Positions 1 to 13,149 of a stretch of DNA of 64,000 nucleotides are shown here, one piece after another. Made by a program: the position numbers and the translations under genes. Position 1 is the stretch's first letter. Each line of letters begins with the position of its first letter. The DNA lies in NCBI RefSeq assembly GCF_003573695.1, contig NC_039367.1, positions 32,264,442 through 32,328,441 of the forward strand, written 5' to 3'. Below the pieces are notes generated by a model. That model searched no databases, was not told where the DNA came from, and saw only the letters and a list, made by a program, of their open reading frames with translations. Source of the DNA: Papaver somniferum. Taxonomy: Eukaryota > Streptophyta > Magnoliopsida > Ranunculales > Papaveraceae.

Positions 1-1311
1 TGACCGCTAGTTGACTCAGATGGACCAGGCCTTAGATTAATGGGCATGTTTAGCGGACTTGGGCTTAGTGTTAGTTTATGCAACTAGGCGTTTTAGACTC
101 TTATAGTCCGTATTAACTTTTGGTTCGTTCTACAAAGTTGTAGATCTTCGTAAGACTTATCTTTTGGACTATATAACCAATTTAATTGAATTAGTTCACT
201 TTAGATATATAAAGATAGATAATGAAAAAGTGAAGAACCATAAATGGGCTTAGAACAATTAGATAGTTCACTTATCCTATTACTAGCTGGAGCTTTGTAT
301 GAGCCTTTTGACTAATTCTTGAGTGCTTATGTGATTAATTGTTAACCTTTATTAACAACGAATGTTTCAAAAGAACGAACCAGTAGATTGTGGATCTCAA
401 GGTAGGCGAGGCTTGTCATTAAAACAGGTGAGAACTCTTGTACCCTTCTTGTAATCATTAAGTTTCTTTTCAACATCGAGCATGATGTGCCCTTATTTTT
501 TGTGAGCATATTTGTGTGTTATTGAATGGGTATAAGTTGTGATATGCGTCACCTAATATCCCCGCAAGGAGTGTTTATGGTTTTCCCATGGCTCCTTGCT
601 AAGTCTTATAGCCCAGATGAGGCGATACATAGCACGGGAAGTGCATGTAATATCTATATAGTGCAGATGATGTAATGATATTACTTTTTATTTTATATGG
701 TAAATTTATGTTTTATTCAGCACGAGAAGTGTAAATAGTACTACGAGGTATCAGGGGAAAACGATCTTATGCATATCATAACTGTTTGATCTTAAAGATT
801 ATATTATGGACTGGTAAATATGCATATCTTCTTTAAATACTATAATTTTACGATGTTGTGCTCGGTGTTTGGTGTTACAATATTAATTTCTTTTCTATAC
901 TGTTACAATTTAATTGTTTATCTTTTCGTAGCATGTTAGTGATTACTCAAAAGTTATATGTTTCCACTGGAAACCTCTTTGGTATGATGTGCTCACTTGT
1001 TCCCACTTCAATTTCGGTAAGCAGAAGAAATGGTGCGTACAAAGATATTCGTTTTCGTAGCTTAAAGTTTTTAGCGAACTGAAGATGTTTGTTTATCATT
1101 TATGTATGTATCCTTTTTTGCTTTGTAAAACAACACATTAATATATACATATCACTTGAGAGATCTTCATTTATGTCATATCAGAGCGTATGGGTTTGTT
1201 TTGGGGATTAGCTTATGACATTGAATTATTAAGATCGTTAATATAGATTTGAAGCTTCAGTGAGGTTGTAATCATATTGTCTAAGCAGGTGATTAGGTTT
1301 GGGGCATCAAA
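1..1311 (+). mobile_element. LTR A, 3' part (gypsy-like array, plus strand)
   Basis: Right-hand part of a long terminal repeat whose left end lies outside the window. It aligns along its length with the 3' parts of LTR B (2111-5268) and LTR C (6068-9224). It ends at the equivalent of GCGTCACA (here GCATCAAA), directly before a tRNA-iMet primer-binding site. No coding capacity; the short ORF near 858-1082 recurs only as LTR sequence. Confidence 0.85.
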
Positions 1312-2110
1312 AGTTGGTATCAGAGCTCACTATTAGATCTTACATGGGCAACAATAGATTATAGCTATGTCAGTTGGTGAACTAGATTAGTTTAGAATTG
1401 GATTGGGTCGTGAGATAAATCTTAATCACTAAAAGCTATCAATAACTAAAATATTTATTTGGTTGATTGATTTTTTTGTTCGGTTGTTTGCACGTGTAAT
1501 GAACTAAAAATTGTAGGTTAAACCAAATTACTTTATGTTTTGCTAAGCTAACATAGATTAGAGAATAATTAGTTTAATAATTAAGAACATGTAGACAATT
1601 CAATACTAGAAAAATAGTGAGATTAACATACTTGATAGATCCTGAATGTTATGTAGAAACTCATTGAGTATCTTTACTTATACGTAGAACCATTAATTTA
1701 TTGAGATAAAAAATTAGTGTGAAGAACTTAGACTTATTTATTTGTTAGTGCTTAAACCGGTATTGCTGAGGTTGATAATTTTTATTGATAGATTACAGTT
1801 TCAAATAGAAGCTATTCTATAAAATATCTTCTAATGTACTTAGAACCAGTAATCTATTGAAATAGAAATTCGTCTATTGAACTTAGATCTACAAATTATG
1901 TATTCTAGTTGTAGAAAACCATTCAGGCTAGTGTTTCATTTCTTGTTGTTTCGAACTCATTTAAAATGAGTTGTTCTCTTTCGCGCGTTTGTAAGTATGA
2001 GCAGTACTTGCACTTAGTCAAGAGATATCATTTCTCTTTAATGTGGGGAGTTTTGCAGACCAGAAGGGTGGTTCGTTTTTCGAGGACGAAAATGGATAAG
2101 GTGGGTAGAA
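1312..2110 (+). mobile_element. Internal domain A (799 bp, non-coding)
   Basis: Sequence between LTR A and LTR B. It starts with a PBS, TGGTATCAGAGC at 1315-1326, complementary to the 3' end of initiator methionine tRNA. It ends with a polypurine tract, AAGGTGGGTAGAA at 2098-2110, touching the TGTAAGAAC start of LTR B. The text just before the tract (CGAGGACGAAAATGG, 2081-2095) resembles the pol/PPT junction of Ty3-gypsy chromoviruses, which is the reason for the gypsy-like assignment. No gag or pol remains, so this is a deletion derivative that needs enzymes in trans. Confidence 0.85.
1315..1326 (+). other. Primer-binding site, tRNA-iMet (copy A)
   Basis: TGGTATCAGAGC is the complement of the 3' terminus of plant initiator-Met tRNA and sits four bases after the LTR end. 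It fixes the LTR boundary and the plus-strand orientation. Confidence 0.9.
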
Positions 2111-5100
2111 TGTAAGAACTCTCAAGTTCGTCAACGCTATTAGACCAGTCAAGAGTCGATCTAGAGATGATCAAGAGACGTTTTTAACTACTATTGACTC
2201 GATTAGTTAATATAATTTGAATTATTAGAAATAAATTTAACAACTATCTTTATACGAAACTAGTATCATTGGATATGTCTCAAAAATTTAGGTGATATGG
2301 ACTACAAGAACGCGTCATTCAAACACCAGACGACGAAGATATCATCAGATTGATTTGAAAGGCAAGATTGTCTTTTCGCAGTTTAGTTGGCTTTATCCCC
2401 AAATCCACGCGTAAGAGAAAATCATTTTCTCTTCTTCTTCTTCCTCTTTCTTCTTCTTATTTCTAATTTCTGTTTTCTTCCCTGTTTTTCGTCTGTTGAA
2501 GTGGTGAGAATTAAATGAGGATTTTAAGATCGAATCAAGAGTAGAAAGGTTAAGGGTGGATTCCTGGTGGTGATGATTGTGGTGTGATAGGTTCTGAGTT
2601 AAAAGAAGTGACGAGTTAGGGAAGATTAAGTTAGGGTTTTCTGAGATTTGAAATTCATTGAAGTTTTATGATGATTTGAAGGTGGAATCAAGTATTTATG
2701 GGGGGTTGTTGTTTAATCGATGAGGTGAAGCTGTTTTGTTGAGGAATCAAAAGAAAAGGTAACTCAGAGATTTAATTTAGGATTTCTATTTGACTAAAAT
2801 TGTTTTATGAATTTGTTATGTTTTGATTAATTGTTGATGGGTTTACTTTTAATTGAGAAGTGGATGATATATGAAGTTTGATTTTGGTTTCATAGAAAAT
2901 TAGGGTTTTAATTTCTTTCCTAAATCAATCGGAAATTAGGGTTCATGAAAATTAGATTGTCAGAGTCGGAGAATACAGATGAAGAGGGTGAATTGGATAG
3001 AGATGACTGAAGATGGGAATTATTGAATTGAGAATATCGAGTTGTGGTTGTAGTTTAGGTATCTTTGACATACAGGGGATATGGGGCTACAATTGTAATT
3101 ATGGTGATGGATTGGACAACTATGAAGTGTTCTGGTGATGTTATACAGATACTGATAAATTGCATGCGGAGATATCAATGGCTGGTGGCAGATAAGAGTT
3201 GAGCCTAACTGAACTGTGATGCAGATAAGAGTTGTAAGTTAAATTGGTGGCAGTTTTGTAATGTGGTATTTGTGGTATTACCTGAGCTGAAGTATGAATG
3301 GTTGTGTTGTGAGAATTCTGAGTTTGTACCTCAGATAATGATGTTGTGTGTTATCCTGGATTGGTTGGTGTTGATACAGTGTTCCTGTAATGCCGAGAAT
3401 TTGCAGATGGTATGAATGAGTTTGTAGTAGTTTATTAAACTGCCAGAAGATTTAGAAGAATGATTTGCGAGCGTTTGAAGTAAGGACAGAATCTTGAGTT
3501 GAAGTTTACAATGGGCTATTGGTGAATATGTAATAGACAGCAGTGTGTTTGACTGTGGCAAGAATGGATTGTTGTCTTGAGCGTATGTGAAGTTGAGTTG
3601 GTGGTGTATTGGAATTAGAATTAGAAATGGTGATTGTAGTGATTGAACTGAATCAAGGAAGAGATGTTTTAGCGCGGTGTTTTTGTAAAGAGAGTTAGAA
3701 ATACATTTGATCTTGTCATGTTTTGCTTTGCTTCATAGATTTAAGCCTATTAATCATCTTAGTCAGTTAAACTAACTTATCTGAATGCTTTGGTGTGTTT
3801 GAGTTGGATCAGTTGAACTCAGTAGTGACTCGCCTGACTCAGTTAGTAGACTGAGTTAACCTGTTGTCAAGACTTTGACTATTTTGATTGGTTTGACTAG
3901 TTGACCATTAGACTTGACTAATACCTTGACTTTGACTTAAATGTTGACTGTTAGTTGACCTGTGACCGTTATTGACTGTTAGTTGACTCCGATGGACTGG
4001 GCCTTAGACTAATGGGCATGTGTTAGTGGACTTGGGCTTAGTGTAAGTTTATGTAATTAGGCGTTTTAGACTCTTATGGCCCGAATTAACTTTTGGATGG
4101 TTCTACAAAGTTGTAGATCTTCGTAAGACTTATCTTTTGGACTATAGAACCAATCAAATTGAATTAGTAAACTTTAGATATATAAAGATAGATAATGAAA
4201 AGGTGAAGAACCATAAATGGGCTTAGAATAATTAGATAGTTCACTTAACCTATAACTAGAGCCTTGTATGAGCCTTTTGACTAATTCTTGAGTGCTTATG
4301 TGATTAACAGTTAACCTTTATTAACAACGAACGTTTCAAAAGGACGGACCAGTAGATTGTGTATCTCAAGGTAGGCGAGTCTTGTCATCAAAACAAGTGG
4401 GAACTCTTGTAACCTTCTTGTAACCGTTAAGTTTCTTTTCAACAGCGAGCATGATGTGCCCTTATTTCTTGTGATCATATTTTTGTGTTATTGAACGGTT
4501 ATGAGTTGTGATATGCGCCACCTAGTATCCCCGCAGGGAGTGTCTATGGCTCTTTGCCAAGTATTATAGCCCAGATGAGGCGATACATAGCACGGGAAGT
4601 GCATATAATATCTGTATAGCGCAGATGACATAACGATATTACTTTTTATTTTATATGGGAAATTTATGTTTTATTCAGCACGGGAAGTGTAAATAGTACT
4701 ACGAGGTATCTGGGGAAAACGGTCTTATGCATATCATAACTGTTTGATCTTAAAAATTATATTATGGACTCCTAAATATGCATATCTTCTTTAAATACTA
4801 TAATTTTCCGATGTTATGCTCGGTGTTTGGTGTTACGATATTAATTGCTTTTCTATACTATTATAATTTAATTGTTTATCTTTTAGTAGCATGTTAGTAA
4901 TTACCCAAAAGTTATATGTTTCCATTGGGAACCCCTTTGGGATGATGTGCTCACTTGTTTCCATTTCAATTTCGGTAAGCAGAAGAAATGGAGCGCACAA
5001 AGATATTCGTTTTCGTAGCTTAAAGTTTTTAGCGAACTGAAGATGTTTATTTTTCATTTATGTATATATTATTTCTTTCTTTGTAAAACAACACATTAAT

Positions 5101-5268
5101 ATATACATATCACTTGAGAGATGTTCATTTATGTCATATCAGAGCGTATGGGTTTGTTTTGGGGATTAGCTTATGACATTGAATTATTAAGATCGTTAAT
5201 CTAGATTTGATGCTTCAGTGAGGTTGTAGTCATATTATCTAAGCAGGTGATTAGGTTGGGGCGTCACA
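2111..5268 (+). mobile_element. LTR B, complete (3158 bp)
   Basis: Complete LTR beginning TGTAAGAACTCTC and ending GCGTCACA, between a polypurine tract and a PBS. LTR C has the same ends and nearly the same length (3157 bp). Over the first 165 bp B and C differ at roughly 7% of sites by eye, so the array is much older than elements 1 and 2. The LTR contains several AATTAGGGTT telo-box-like motifs (near 2630, 2897 and 2934). No supportable gene. Confidence 0.9.
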
Positions 5269-6067
5269 AGTTGGTATCAGAGCTCATTATTAGATCTTAC
5301 ATGGGCAACAATAGATTATAACTAGTGTCAGTTGGTGAACTAGATTAGTATAGAATTGGATTGGGTCATGAGATAAATCTTAATCACTAAAAGCTATCAA
5401 TAACTAAAATATTTATTTGGTTGATTGATTTATTTGTTCGGTTGTGTGCACGTGTAATGAACTAAATATTGTAGGGTAAACCAAATTGATTTATGTTTTT
5501 CTAAGCTAACATAGATTAGAGAATAATTAGTCTAATAATTAAGAACGTGTAGACAATCCAATGCTAGAAAAATAGTGAGATTAACATACTTGATAGATCC
5601 CGAATGTAATGTAGAAACTCATTGAGTATCTTGAGTTATACGTAGAACCATTAATTTATTGAGATAAAAAATTAGTGTGAAGAACTTAGACTTATTTATT
5701 TGTTAGTGCTTAAACCGGTATAGCTGAGGTTTATAATTTTAATTGTTAGATTACAAATTCAAATAGAAGCTTTACTATAAAATATCTTCTAATGTACTTA
5801 GAACCAATAATCTATTGAAATAGAAATTCGTCTATTGAACATAGAGCTACAAATTATAAATTCTATTGTAGAAAACCATTCAGGCTTATGTTTTATTTCT
5901 TGTTGTTTCGGACTCATTTAAAATGAGTTGTTCTCTTTCGCGCGTTTGTAAGTATGAGCAGTACTTGCACTTAGTCAAAATATAGCATTTCTCGTTAATG
6001 TAGGGAGTTTTGCAGACCAGAAGGGTGGTTCGATTTTCGAGGACAAAAATGGATAAGGTGGGGAGAA
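5269..6067 (+). mobile_element. Internal domain B (799 bp, non-coding)
   Basis: Second copy of the short internal domain, exactly the same length as internal A. PBS TGGTATCAGAGC at 5272-5283; polypurine tract AAGGTGGGGAGAA at 6055-6067. No gag/pol coding. Equal length in both copies means the internal deletion predates formation of the tandem array. Confidence 0.87.
5272..5283 (+). other. Primer-binding site, tRNA-iMet (copy B)
   Basis: TGGTATCAGAGC, three bases after the CACA end of LTR B. Same register as copy A. Confidence 0.9.
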
Positions 6068-9000
6068 TGTAAGAACTCTCAAGTTCGTCAACGCTATTAG
6101 ACCAGTCAAGAGTCGATCTGGAGATGATCAAGAGACCGTTTTTAACTGCTATTGACTCGATTAGTTAATATAATTTTAATTAATAGAAATCAATCTAACA
6201 AGAATCTATATAGGAAACTAGTATCATTGGATAGGTCTCGAAAAGTTATGTGATATGGACTACATGAACGCGTTATTCGAACACCGGACGACGAAGATAT
6301 CATTAGATTGATTTGAAGGGAACGATTATCTTTTTGTAGTTTAGTTGGTTTTATCCCCAAAGCCACGCGTAAGAGAAAATTATTTTCTCTTCTTCTTCCT
6401 CTTTCTTCTTCTTATTTCTATTTTCAGTTTTATTCCCTGTTCTTCGTCTGCTGAAGTGGTGGGAATTAAATGAGGATTTTAAGATCGAATCAAGAGTAGA
6501 AAGGTTAAGGGTGGGTTGCTGGTGGTGATGATTATGGTGTGATAGGTTCTGAGTTAAAAGAAGTGACGAGTTAGAGAAGATTAAGTTAGAGTTTTCTGAG
6601 ATTTGAAATTCATTGAAGTTTTATGATGATTTGAAGGTGAAATCAAGTATTTATGAGGGGTTGCTGTTTAATCGATGAGGTGAAGCTGTTCTGTTGAGGA
6701 ATCAAAAGAAAAGGTAAATCAGAGATTTAATTTAGGATTTCCATTTGAATGAAATTGCTTTATGAATTTGTTATGTTTTGATTAATTGTTGATGGGTTTA
6801 CTTTTAATTGAGAAGTGGATAGATATATGAAGTATGATTTTGGTTTCATAGAAAATTAGGGTTTTATGTTCTTTCCTAAATCAATCGGAAATTAGGGTTC
6901 ATGCAAATTAGATTGTCAGAGTCGGAGAATACAGATGAAGAGGGTGAATTGGATAGAGATGACTAAAGATGGGAATTATTGAATTGAGAAAATAGAGTTG
7001 TGGTTGTAGTTTAGGTCTTTTTTACATACATGGGATATGGAGATACAATTGTAATTAGGGAGATCGATTGGACAACTATGAAGTGTTATGGTGATGTTAT
7101 ACAGATACTGATAAATTGCATGCGGACATATCAATGGCTGGTGGCAGATAAGAGTTGAGCCTAACTGAACTGTGGTGCAGATAAGAGTTGTAAGTTAAAT
7201 TGGTGGAAGTTTTGCAACGTGGTATATGTGGGATTGCCTGAGCTGAAGTATAAATGGTGGTGTTCTGAGAATTCTGAGTTTGTACCTCAGATAAAGATGT
7301 TGTGTGTTAGCCTGGATTGGTTGGTGTTGATCCAGTGTTCCTATGATGCCGAGAAGTTGCAGATGGTATGAATGAGTTTGTGGTAGTTTATTAAACTGGC
7401 GGAAGATTTAGAAGAAGGATTTGCGAGCATTTGAAGTAAGGACAGAATCTTGAGTTGATGTTTACAATGGGATGTTGGTGAATATGTAATAAACTGTAGC
7501 GTGTTTGACTGTCGCAAGAATGGACTGTTTTCTTGAGTGTATGTGAAGTTGAGTTGGTGGTGTATTGGAATTAGAGTTAGAAATGGTGACTGTAGTGATT
7601 GAACTTAATCAAGGAAGAGATGTTTTAGCGCGGTGTTTTTGTAAAGAGAGTTAGAAATACATTTGATCTTGTCATGTTTTGCGTTGCTTCATAGATTTAA
7701 GCCTATTAGTCATCTTAGTCAGTTAAACTAAGTTATCTGAATGCTTTGGTCTGTTTGAGTTGGATCAGTTGAACTCAGTAGTGACTCGTCTGACTCAGTT
7801 AGTAGACTGAGTTAATCTGTTGACCAGGCTTTGACTATTTTGTTTAATTTGACTAGTTGACCATTAGACTTGACTAAGACATGTACTTTGACTTAAATGT
7901 TGACTGTTAGTTGACTTGTGATCGTTATTGACCGTTAGTTGACTCAGATGGACTGGGTCTTAGATTAATGGGCATGTTTAGTGGACTTGGGCTTAGTGAT
8001 AGTTTACGTAATTAGGTGTTTTAGACTCTTATGGTCTGAATTAACTTTTGGTTCGTTCTACAAAGTTGTAGATCTTCGTAAGACTTATGTTTTGGACTAT
8101 AGAACCAATCAAATTGAATTAGTAAACTTTAGATATATAAAGATAGATAATGAAAAGGTGAAGAACCATAAATGGGCTTAGAACAATTAGATAGTTCACT
8201 TAACCTATAACTACAGCCTTGTATGAGCCTTTTGTGAGTGATTATGTGATTAAAAGTTAACCTTTATTAACAACGAACGTTTCAAAAGGACGAACCAATA
8301 GATTATGGATCTCAAGTTAGGCGAGGCTTGTCATCAAAACAGGTGGGAACTCTTGTAACCTTCTTGTAATCATTAAGTTTCTTTTCATCAGCGAGCATGA
8401 TGTTCCCTTATTTCTTGTGAGCATATTTGTGTGTTATTAAACGGGTGTGAGTTGTGATATGCGTCACCTAGTAGACCCGCAGGGAGTGTCTATGGTTTGT
8501 CCATGGCTCCTTGCCAAGTCTTATAGCCCAGATGAGGCGATACATAGCACGGGAAGTCCATATAATATCTATATAGCGCAGATGACGTAACGATATTACT
8601 TTTTATTTTATATGGTAAATTTATGTTTTATTCAGCACGGGAAGTGTAAATAGTACTACAGGGTATCTGGGGAAAACGATCTTATGTATATCATAACTGA
8701 TTGATCTTAAAGATTATATTGTGGACTGCTAAATATGCATATCTTCTTTAAATACTATAATTTTCCGATGTTGTGCTCGGTGTTTGGTGTTACGATATTA
8801 ATTTCTTTTCTATACTGTTATAATTTAATTGTTTATATTTTAGTAGCATGTTAGTGATTACCCAAAAGTTATATGTTTCCATTGGGCACCCCTTTGGGAT
8901 GATGTGCTCATTTGTTCCCACTTCAATTTCGGTAAGTAGAAGAAATGGTGCGCACAAAGATATCCGTTTTCGTAGCTTAAAGTTTTTAGTGAACTGAAGA

Positions 9001-9224
9001 TGTTTTTTTTTATCATTTATGTATGTATTCTTCATTTCTTTGTAAAACAACACATTAATATATACATATCACTTGAGAGATCTTCATTTATGTTATCAGA
9101 GTGTATGTGTTTGTTTTGGGATTAGCTTATGACATCGAATTCTTAAGATTGTTAATCTAGATTTGATGCTTTAGTGAGTTTGTAATCATATTATTTAAGC
9201 AGGTGATTAGGTTGGGGCGTCACA
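6068..9224 (+). mobile_element. LTR C, complete (3157 bp), right end of array
   Basis: Starts TGTAAGAACTCTC directly after the internal-B polypurine tract and ends GCGTCACA at 9224. No PBS follows; the sequence passes straight into a minus-strand copia gag. This is therefore the 3' terminal LTR of the array. The 5 bp after it (GTTTA) would be the right target-site duplication, but the left partner is outside the window. Confidence 0.9.
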
Positions 9225-10336
9225 GTTTATACATCACATCTGTGCAGGATGCTATACATACGGTGGAACCTTCCAAATTATAAGAAAAGTTTCCAGAGAG
9301 CAAGGAGAAATCCATTTTATCCTCCAATATGGTCGAAGTTTCTTCTGGAAGAATATTGAGGTTGATGAACGTATTGCTACAATTATCAAAATCGGTGTTT
9401 TCGCAGAAGAGTGCACCATTTGATTTTTCGCCTTCATTAGAATCATAATTGTCAGACATTTCATCAAGAGTTGCAGAAAGACCTTTGTTTCCAGTGTAAT
9501 TTCTAAGATTTGGACAGTCATTTTGCAAAATGACCAAAACCTTTACACTTGAAGCACTGTGGCATATTCTCGTCATCAGTATCGTCAGTATCCTTGTTTT
9601 TATGAGGAACATGACTATGGGGTTTAACTGATGACTAAGGTTTGTCTCTAGTGAACCATTTACTTCTCTTCAAAAGAAGATCTCTAAACTTTCTTGTGAT
9701 CAGTGAGACTGACTTGTCATGATCTTCATCCAAAGAATCAGTCTCAGAAAGATCATCATCAGAGATGCCAACACTTTTACTTTTATCAAGCAATTTAGTG
9801 TTCTTTTGTTCCTTAAAAGCAATGTCCTTTCACGATTTGGATATATGCTCATGATCAAAAATATTTAACTTCCCAACAAGAGTATTTCTGGAAAGCACAT
9901 CAAGGTTATTTCCTTCAACGATGGCGTGTTTCCTAGAATCGTATCTAGATGGTAGAGATATGAGAATCTTCATCACAATGTCCTTTTCAGGAATAGTCTT
10001 ATCCAATGCAAAAGATCCATTAACAATTTCAGACACTTTGTGATTAAACTCACCAATTGAATCTTCATTCACCATACGAAGGTTTTCCCAATCAGAATTT
10101 AGGTTTTGAAGCCTAGCTTCCTTTTCACAGGTATTCCCTTCAAATGTGGTTTCTAAGATATCCCAAGCATCTTTAGACTTTAAGAAAGTAGTCACATGAT
10201 GCTGAAGATCCGGGGTAATGGCATGGATGATTCTATTCAATCCGTAAGAATTTTGCTTCGTAGCAAGAATCTCAGCAGCATCATAATCATCAATATCCTT
10301 TGGAACCGTTACAGTGCCTATTTTAACAAAACCCAT
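9225..10336 (-). pseudogene. Ty1/copia gag, decayed and truncated
   Basis: Minus-strand capsid gene of a copia retrotransposon, starting ATG at 10336. The first 168 codons match the copia gag pattern (KSKDAWDILETTFEG, then acidic linkers, then SLPSRYDSRKHAIVE), ending near 9830. The frame is broken by a stop replacing a likely Trp codon near 9832, another stop near 9645, and one extra base inside the CCHC zinc knuckle near 9524 (CFKCKGFGHFAK, then a shifted DCPNLRN). Coding similarity continues to 9225, where LTR C of the gypsy-like array cuts it off; protease, integrase and RT are missing here. The PBS 160 bp upstream confirms orientation. The long gag with a post-knuckle acidic region suggests a SIRE/Maximus-like clade (inference). 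Confidence 0.85.
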
Positions 10337-10519
10337 GATTGAAAATCACGCGCTTGAAAAAGGCACGCATCACAATTTTCCACCATAAGTAATTCGATCC
10401 ATCGAAGACTAGTGGTACGTTTATCGAGATAACACTTATGTCCATAGAGTCAGATCGCTACAAACATAGAGTTATGAGGTCTTGAACACGTTTACCTGAT
10501 CTGATACCAATTAAAAAAG
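10337..10519 (-). other. Copia 5' leader with PBS (10495-10509)
   Basis: On the minus strand the leader carries TGGTATCAGATCAGG, one mismatch over 15 bases from the tRNA-iMet primer-binding site. It lies about ten bases from the LTR end and about 160 bp before the gag ATG. No other feature seen. Confidence 0.8.
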
Positions 10520-11445
10520 CGGGGGTCTAACAACCTCACCCAATATTTCGTTTAGCAATCGGTATGAAATAACTCCAATATACTTTCAAGAGAATCAACT
10601 ATACAGTTATACTCAATCTTAAGAAAAGTATATCAAAGAGTTATGTCTCAATCTCTCAATTCAATCCGCAAACAAATAAGAATTTGTGAGCCTGATTGAA
10701 TATAAGAGAATAAATTGAACGGTACCAAAGACCAATGTTCAAGGATCAATCAATTTCAATCAAAAACCAAAGGTTGGATTTACCAATTGATCGATTCAAC
10801 ACATAACCTGTGATATTTCAATTGTATAACAAAATATAACGGAAAATAAATAACACAGACACCAGAAGTTTTGTTAACGAAGAAACTGCAAATACAGAAA
10901 AACTCCGGGACCTAGTCCAGATTTGAACACCACACTATATTAAGCCACTACAGACACTAGCCTACTACAAAGCTAACTTCGGTCTGGAATGTAGTTGAAC
11001 GCTAATCAATCTCACACTGATTCAAGGTACAGTCATGCTTTTTATGTCTCTGATCCCAGTAGGATACTACACTCTTGATTCCCTTAGCTGATCTCACCCA
11101 CAACTAAGAGTTGCTACGACCCAAAATCGAAGACTTGATAAACAAATCGGTATCGCACAGAAAAGTCTATTGAATAGATAAATCTATCTCCCATATATAT
11201 ACCTACGAGTTTTGTTCTGTCTTTTCATAAATCAAGGTGAACATGAACCAATTGATAACCCGGACTTATATTCCCGAAGAACAGCCTAGTATTATCAATC
11301 ACCTCACAATAATCTTAATCGATTAACGAAACAAGATATTGTGGAATCACAAATGATGAGACGAAGGTGTTTGTGACTACTTTTCTATCTTTCCTCTCAG
11401 ATATATAAATCTCAATCCAATCTTATGATTTTACTCATACACAAT
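10520..11445 (-). mobile_element. Copia LTR 'X', 3' part
   Basis: LTR of the copia element whose gag lies at 9225-10336. Its 3' end abuts the PBS leader (the expected TG on the plus strand has mutated to CG at 10520; the homologue at 62979 reads TGGGGG). It aligns with 62979-63916. It contains a conserved block at 10873-10923, on the plus strand GTTAACGA ... GCAAAT ... CAGAAAAA ... GGGACC, that also occurs in the unrelated Y LTR. The LTR is interrupted at 11446 by LTR Y. Confidence 0.75.
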
Positions 11446-13144
11446 TGAAAAGACGAGGATACCCAAATATACCTCAATCTAAAACTTTTCCACCTATAAG
11501 TCCTTTCTCCGAAAGTGATTGTATATTGACCGAGTCGAGACAATACAACTAATCGGTTCACACTTCGTGTGATCATCTTTGGATGCGATATCGAGACAAT
11601 ACGATAACAAGATAACTTGTGTGATTAACTATGGATACAAGATCAAGACAATACAACAACGAAGTATGTTTACTTGATAAATGGTTCGGACTTAACCAAA
11701 CACAATAGGATTACTATCAAGTAAATAGGAATTAACTTTTGTGTAATTTACTTTAAATTATAATAAAAACAATTATAATTGCGAAAAATAAAAGTAAATG
11801 ACACAGCAAGATTTTGTTAACGATGAAACCACAAATGCAGAAAAACCTCGGGACCTTGTCCAGAATTGGATACCCCCAGGATTAAGCCGCTATACAAAAT
11901 CAAACCAACTTCGTATAGTGAAGACCAAGCAAATAAACCTATAGTTCACCTAGTTCGGTATGTATTCCCACGCCTCCGACTTGTAGTAAGTCACGTACTT
12001 GGAACAACCCCTTTGGTTCAAATTACAAAAGTAAATGAACAACAAATGTGTTCGGTAACAACTCTTTTCAACCAAGTGATATGAGTTCGAAAAAATGCTC
12101 TTCCGTTTATCCCAATAAACTCCTTTGTCAGGTCCTTAGATCTATCTAATAACAACTACCAAAGTAATTTTCAAGATTTTGCAATCAATACTTTGAATCA
12201 CAAAGAATTGTATTGATGCCGATCTACTCAACTAATCAATACAATCTACCACAAGGATAAACCGATTATAGTTGGATCCTCTTTACCCGAAACAAGTATT
12301 ATGCACACCAAAGATTATGAACCCAAATCAGAAATCTTCTTCGTCTTCAAATCTTCTTAGATCTTCAATAAACACCCGCATACAATCAACTTGAATCTCT
12401 TGTGATCAATCACACACATAACGGAGTCTGTTAACAATGGATTATCACAAGAAGTCTTTAGATCTACAAACAGTCTAAATATCCTCGTCGAAACTTCGAT
12501 CTAGTTTGAGTGAATCTTGTATCAGAAGAGAAGATTCTCAAGCATAAAACAAACTAGGTGCAATCAAAGTTCAACAACCGTTAGTCAATCAAACCAATCG
12601 CAATTATCTAGTTTCCCACCAACGGTACTAATAGATCTTCTTAATTTCAAAGAAGTCTTTAAACCGAGCGGCCGTAAGATATTTCGCATAATTAGGTTAC
12701 TTTCCTCTCCGAATAGGCGGCTCCACCAATAACAACACAACTAGGTAGTTTTGTTGGCTCTGAGGATTAGTTTGCTCGAAATGCAAACTTTGATATTTAT
12801 AGACCAAGGAAGTTTGGACAGCAAGGAATTTCCAAAACCGAAAATATTCTCAAGATATGCAATATATTTCCAAATTCGGTTTCCATAATTCTTGAAAATG
12901 CTTTGTCCAAATGTTGACCGAAATCTCTTAGAAAATCTCCAACTAGTAAATGCACATTACTAATTTATTTTCCAAATATAAAATTAAAAACCTTAATTAA
13001 AAGATTCTCAGTTTATTTTTGATCCGGGATTCTCCTTTAGCTATTAAGGAATATCTTTGAGCAGTAAAAGATAAGCGTTACTGCACATGTTCAAAGTATC
13101 TCGACATCTTTACTTTGTAAGTCCTCTTTCATAATTACAATCTT

Positions 13145-13149
13145 GGAAT
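13145..13149 (+). repeat. Left TSD of element 1 (GGAAT)
   Basis: GGAAT directly before the TGATGAG start of LTR1; the same five bases follow LTR2 at 21661-21665. Confidence 0.93.

Noticed and set aside
4833..5057. 74-codon minus ORF, with a longer relative at 8790-9053 (87 codons)
   Set aside because: Antisense to the LTR 3' part; the similarity only reflects LTR B/C duplication and the frame is not kept in LTR A.
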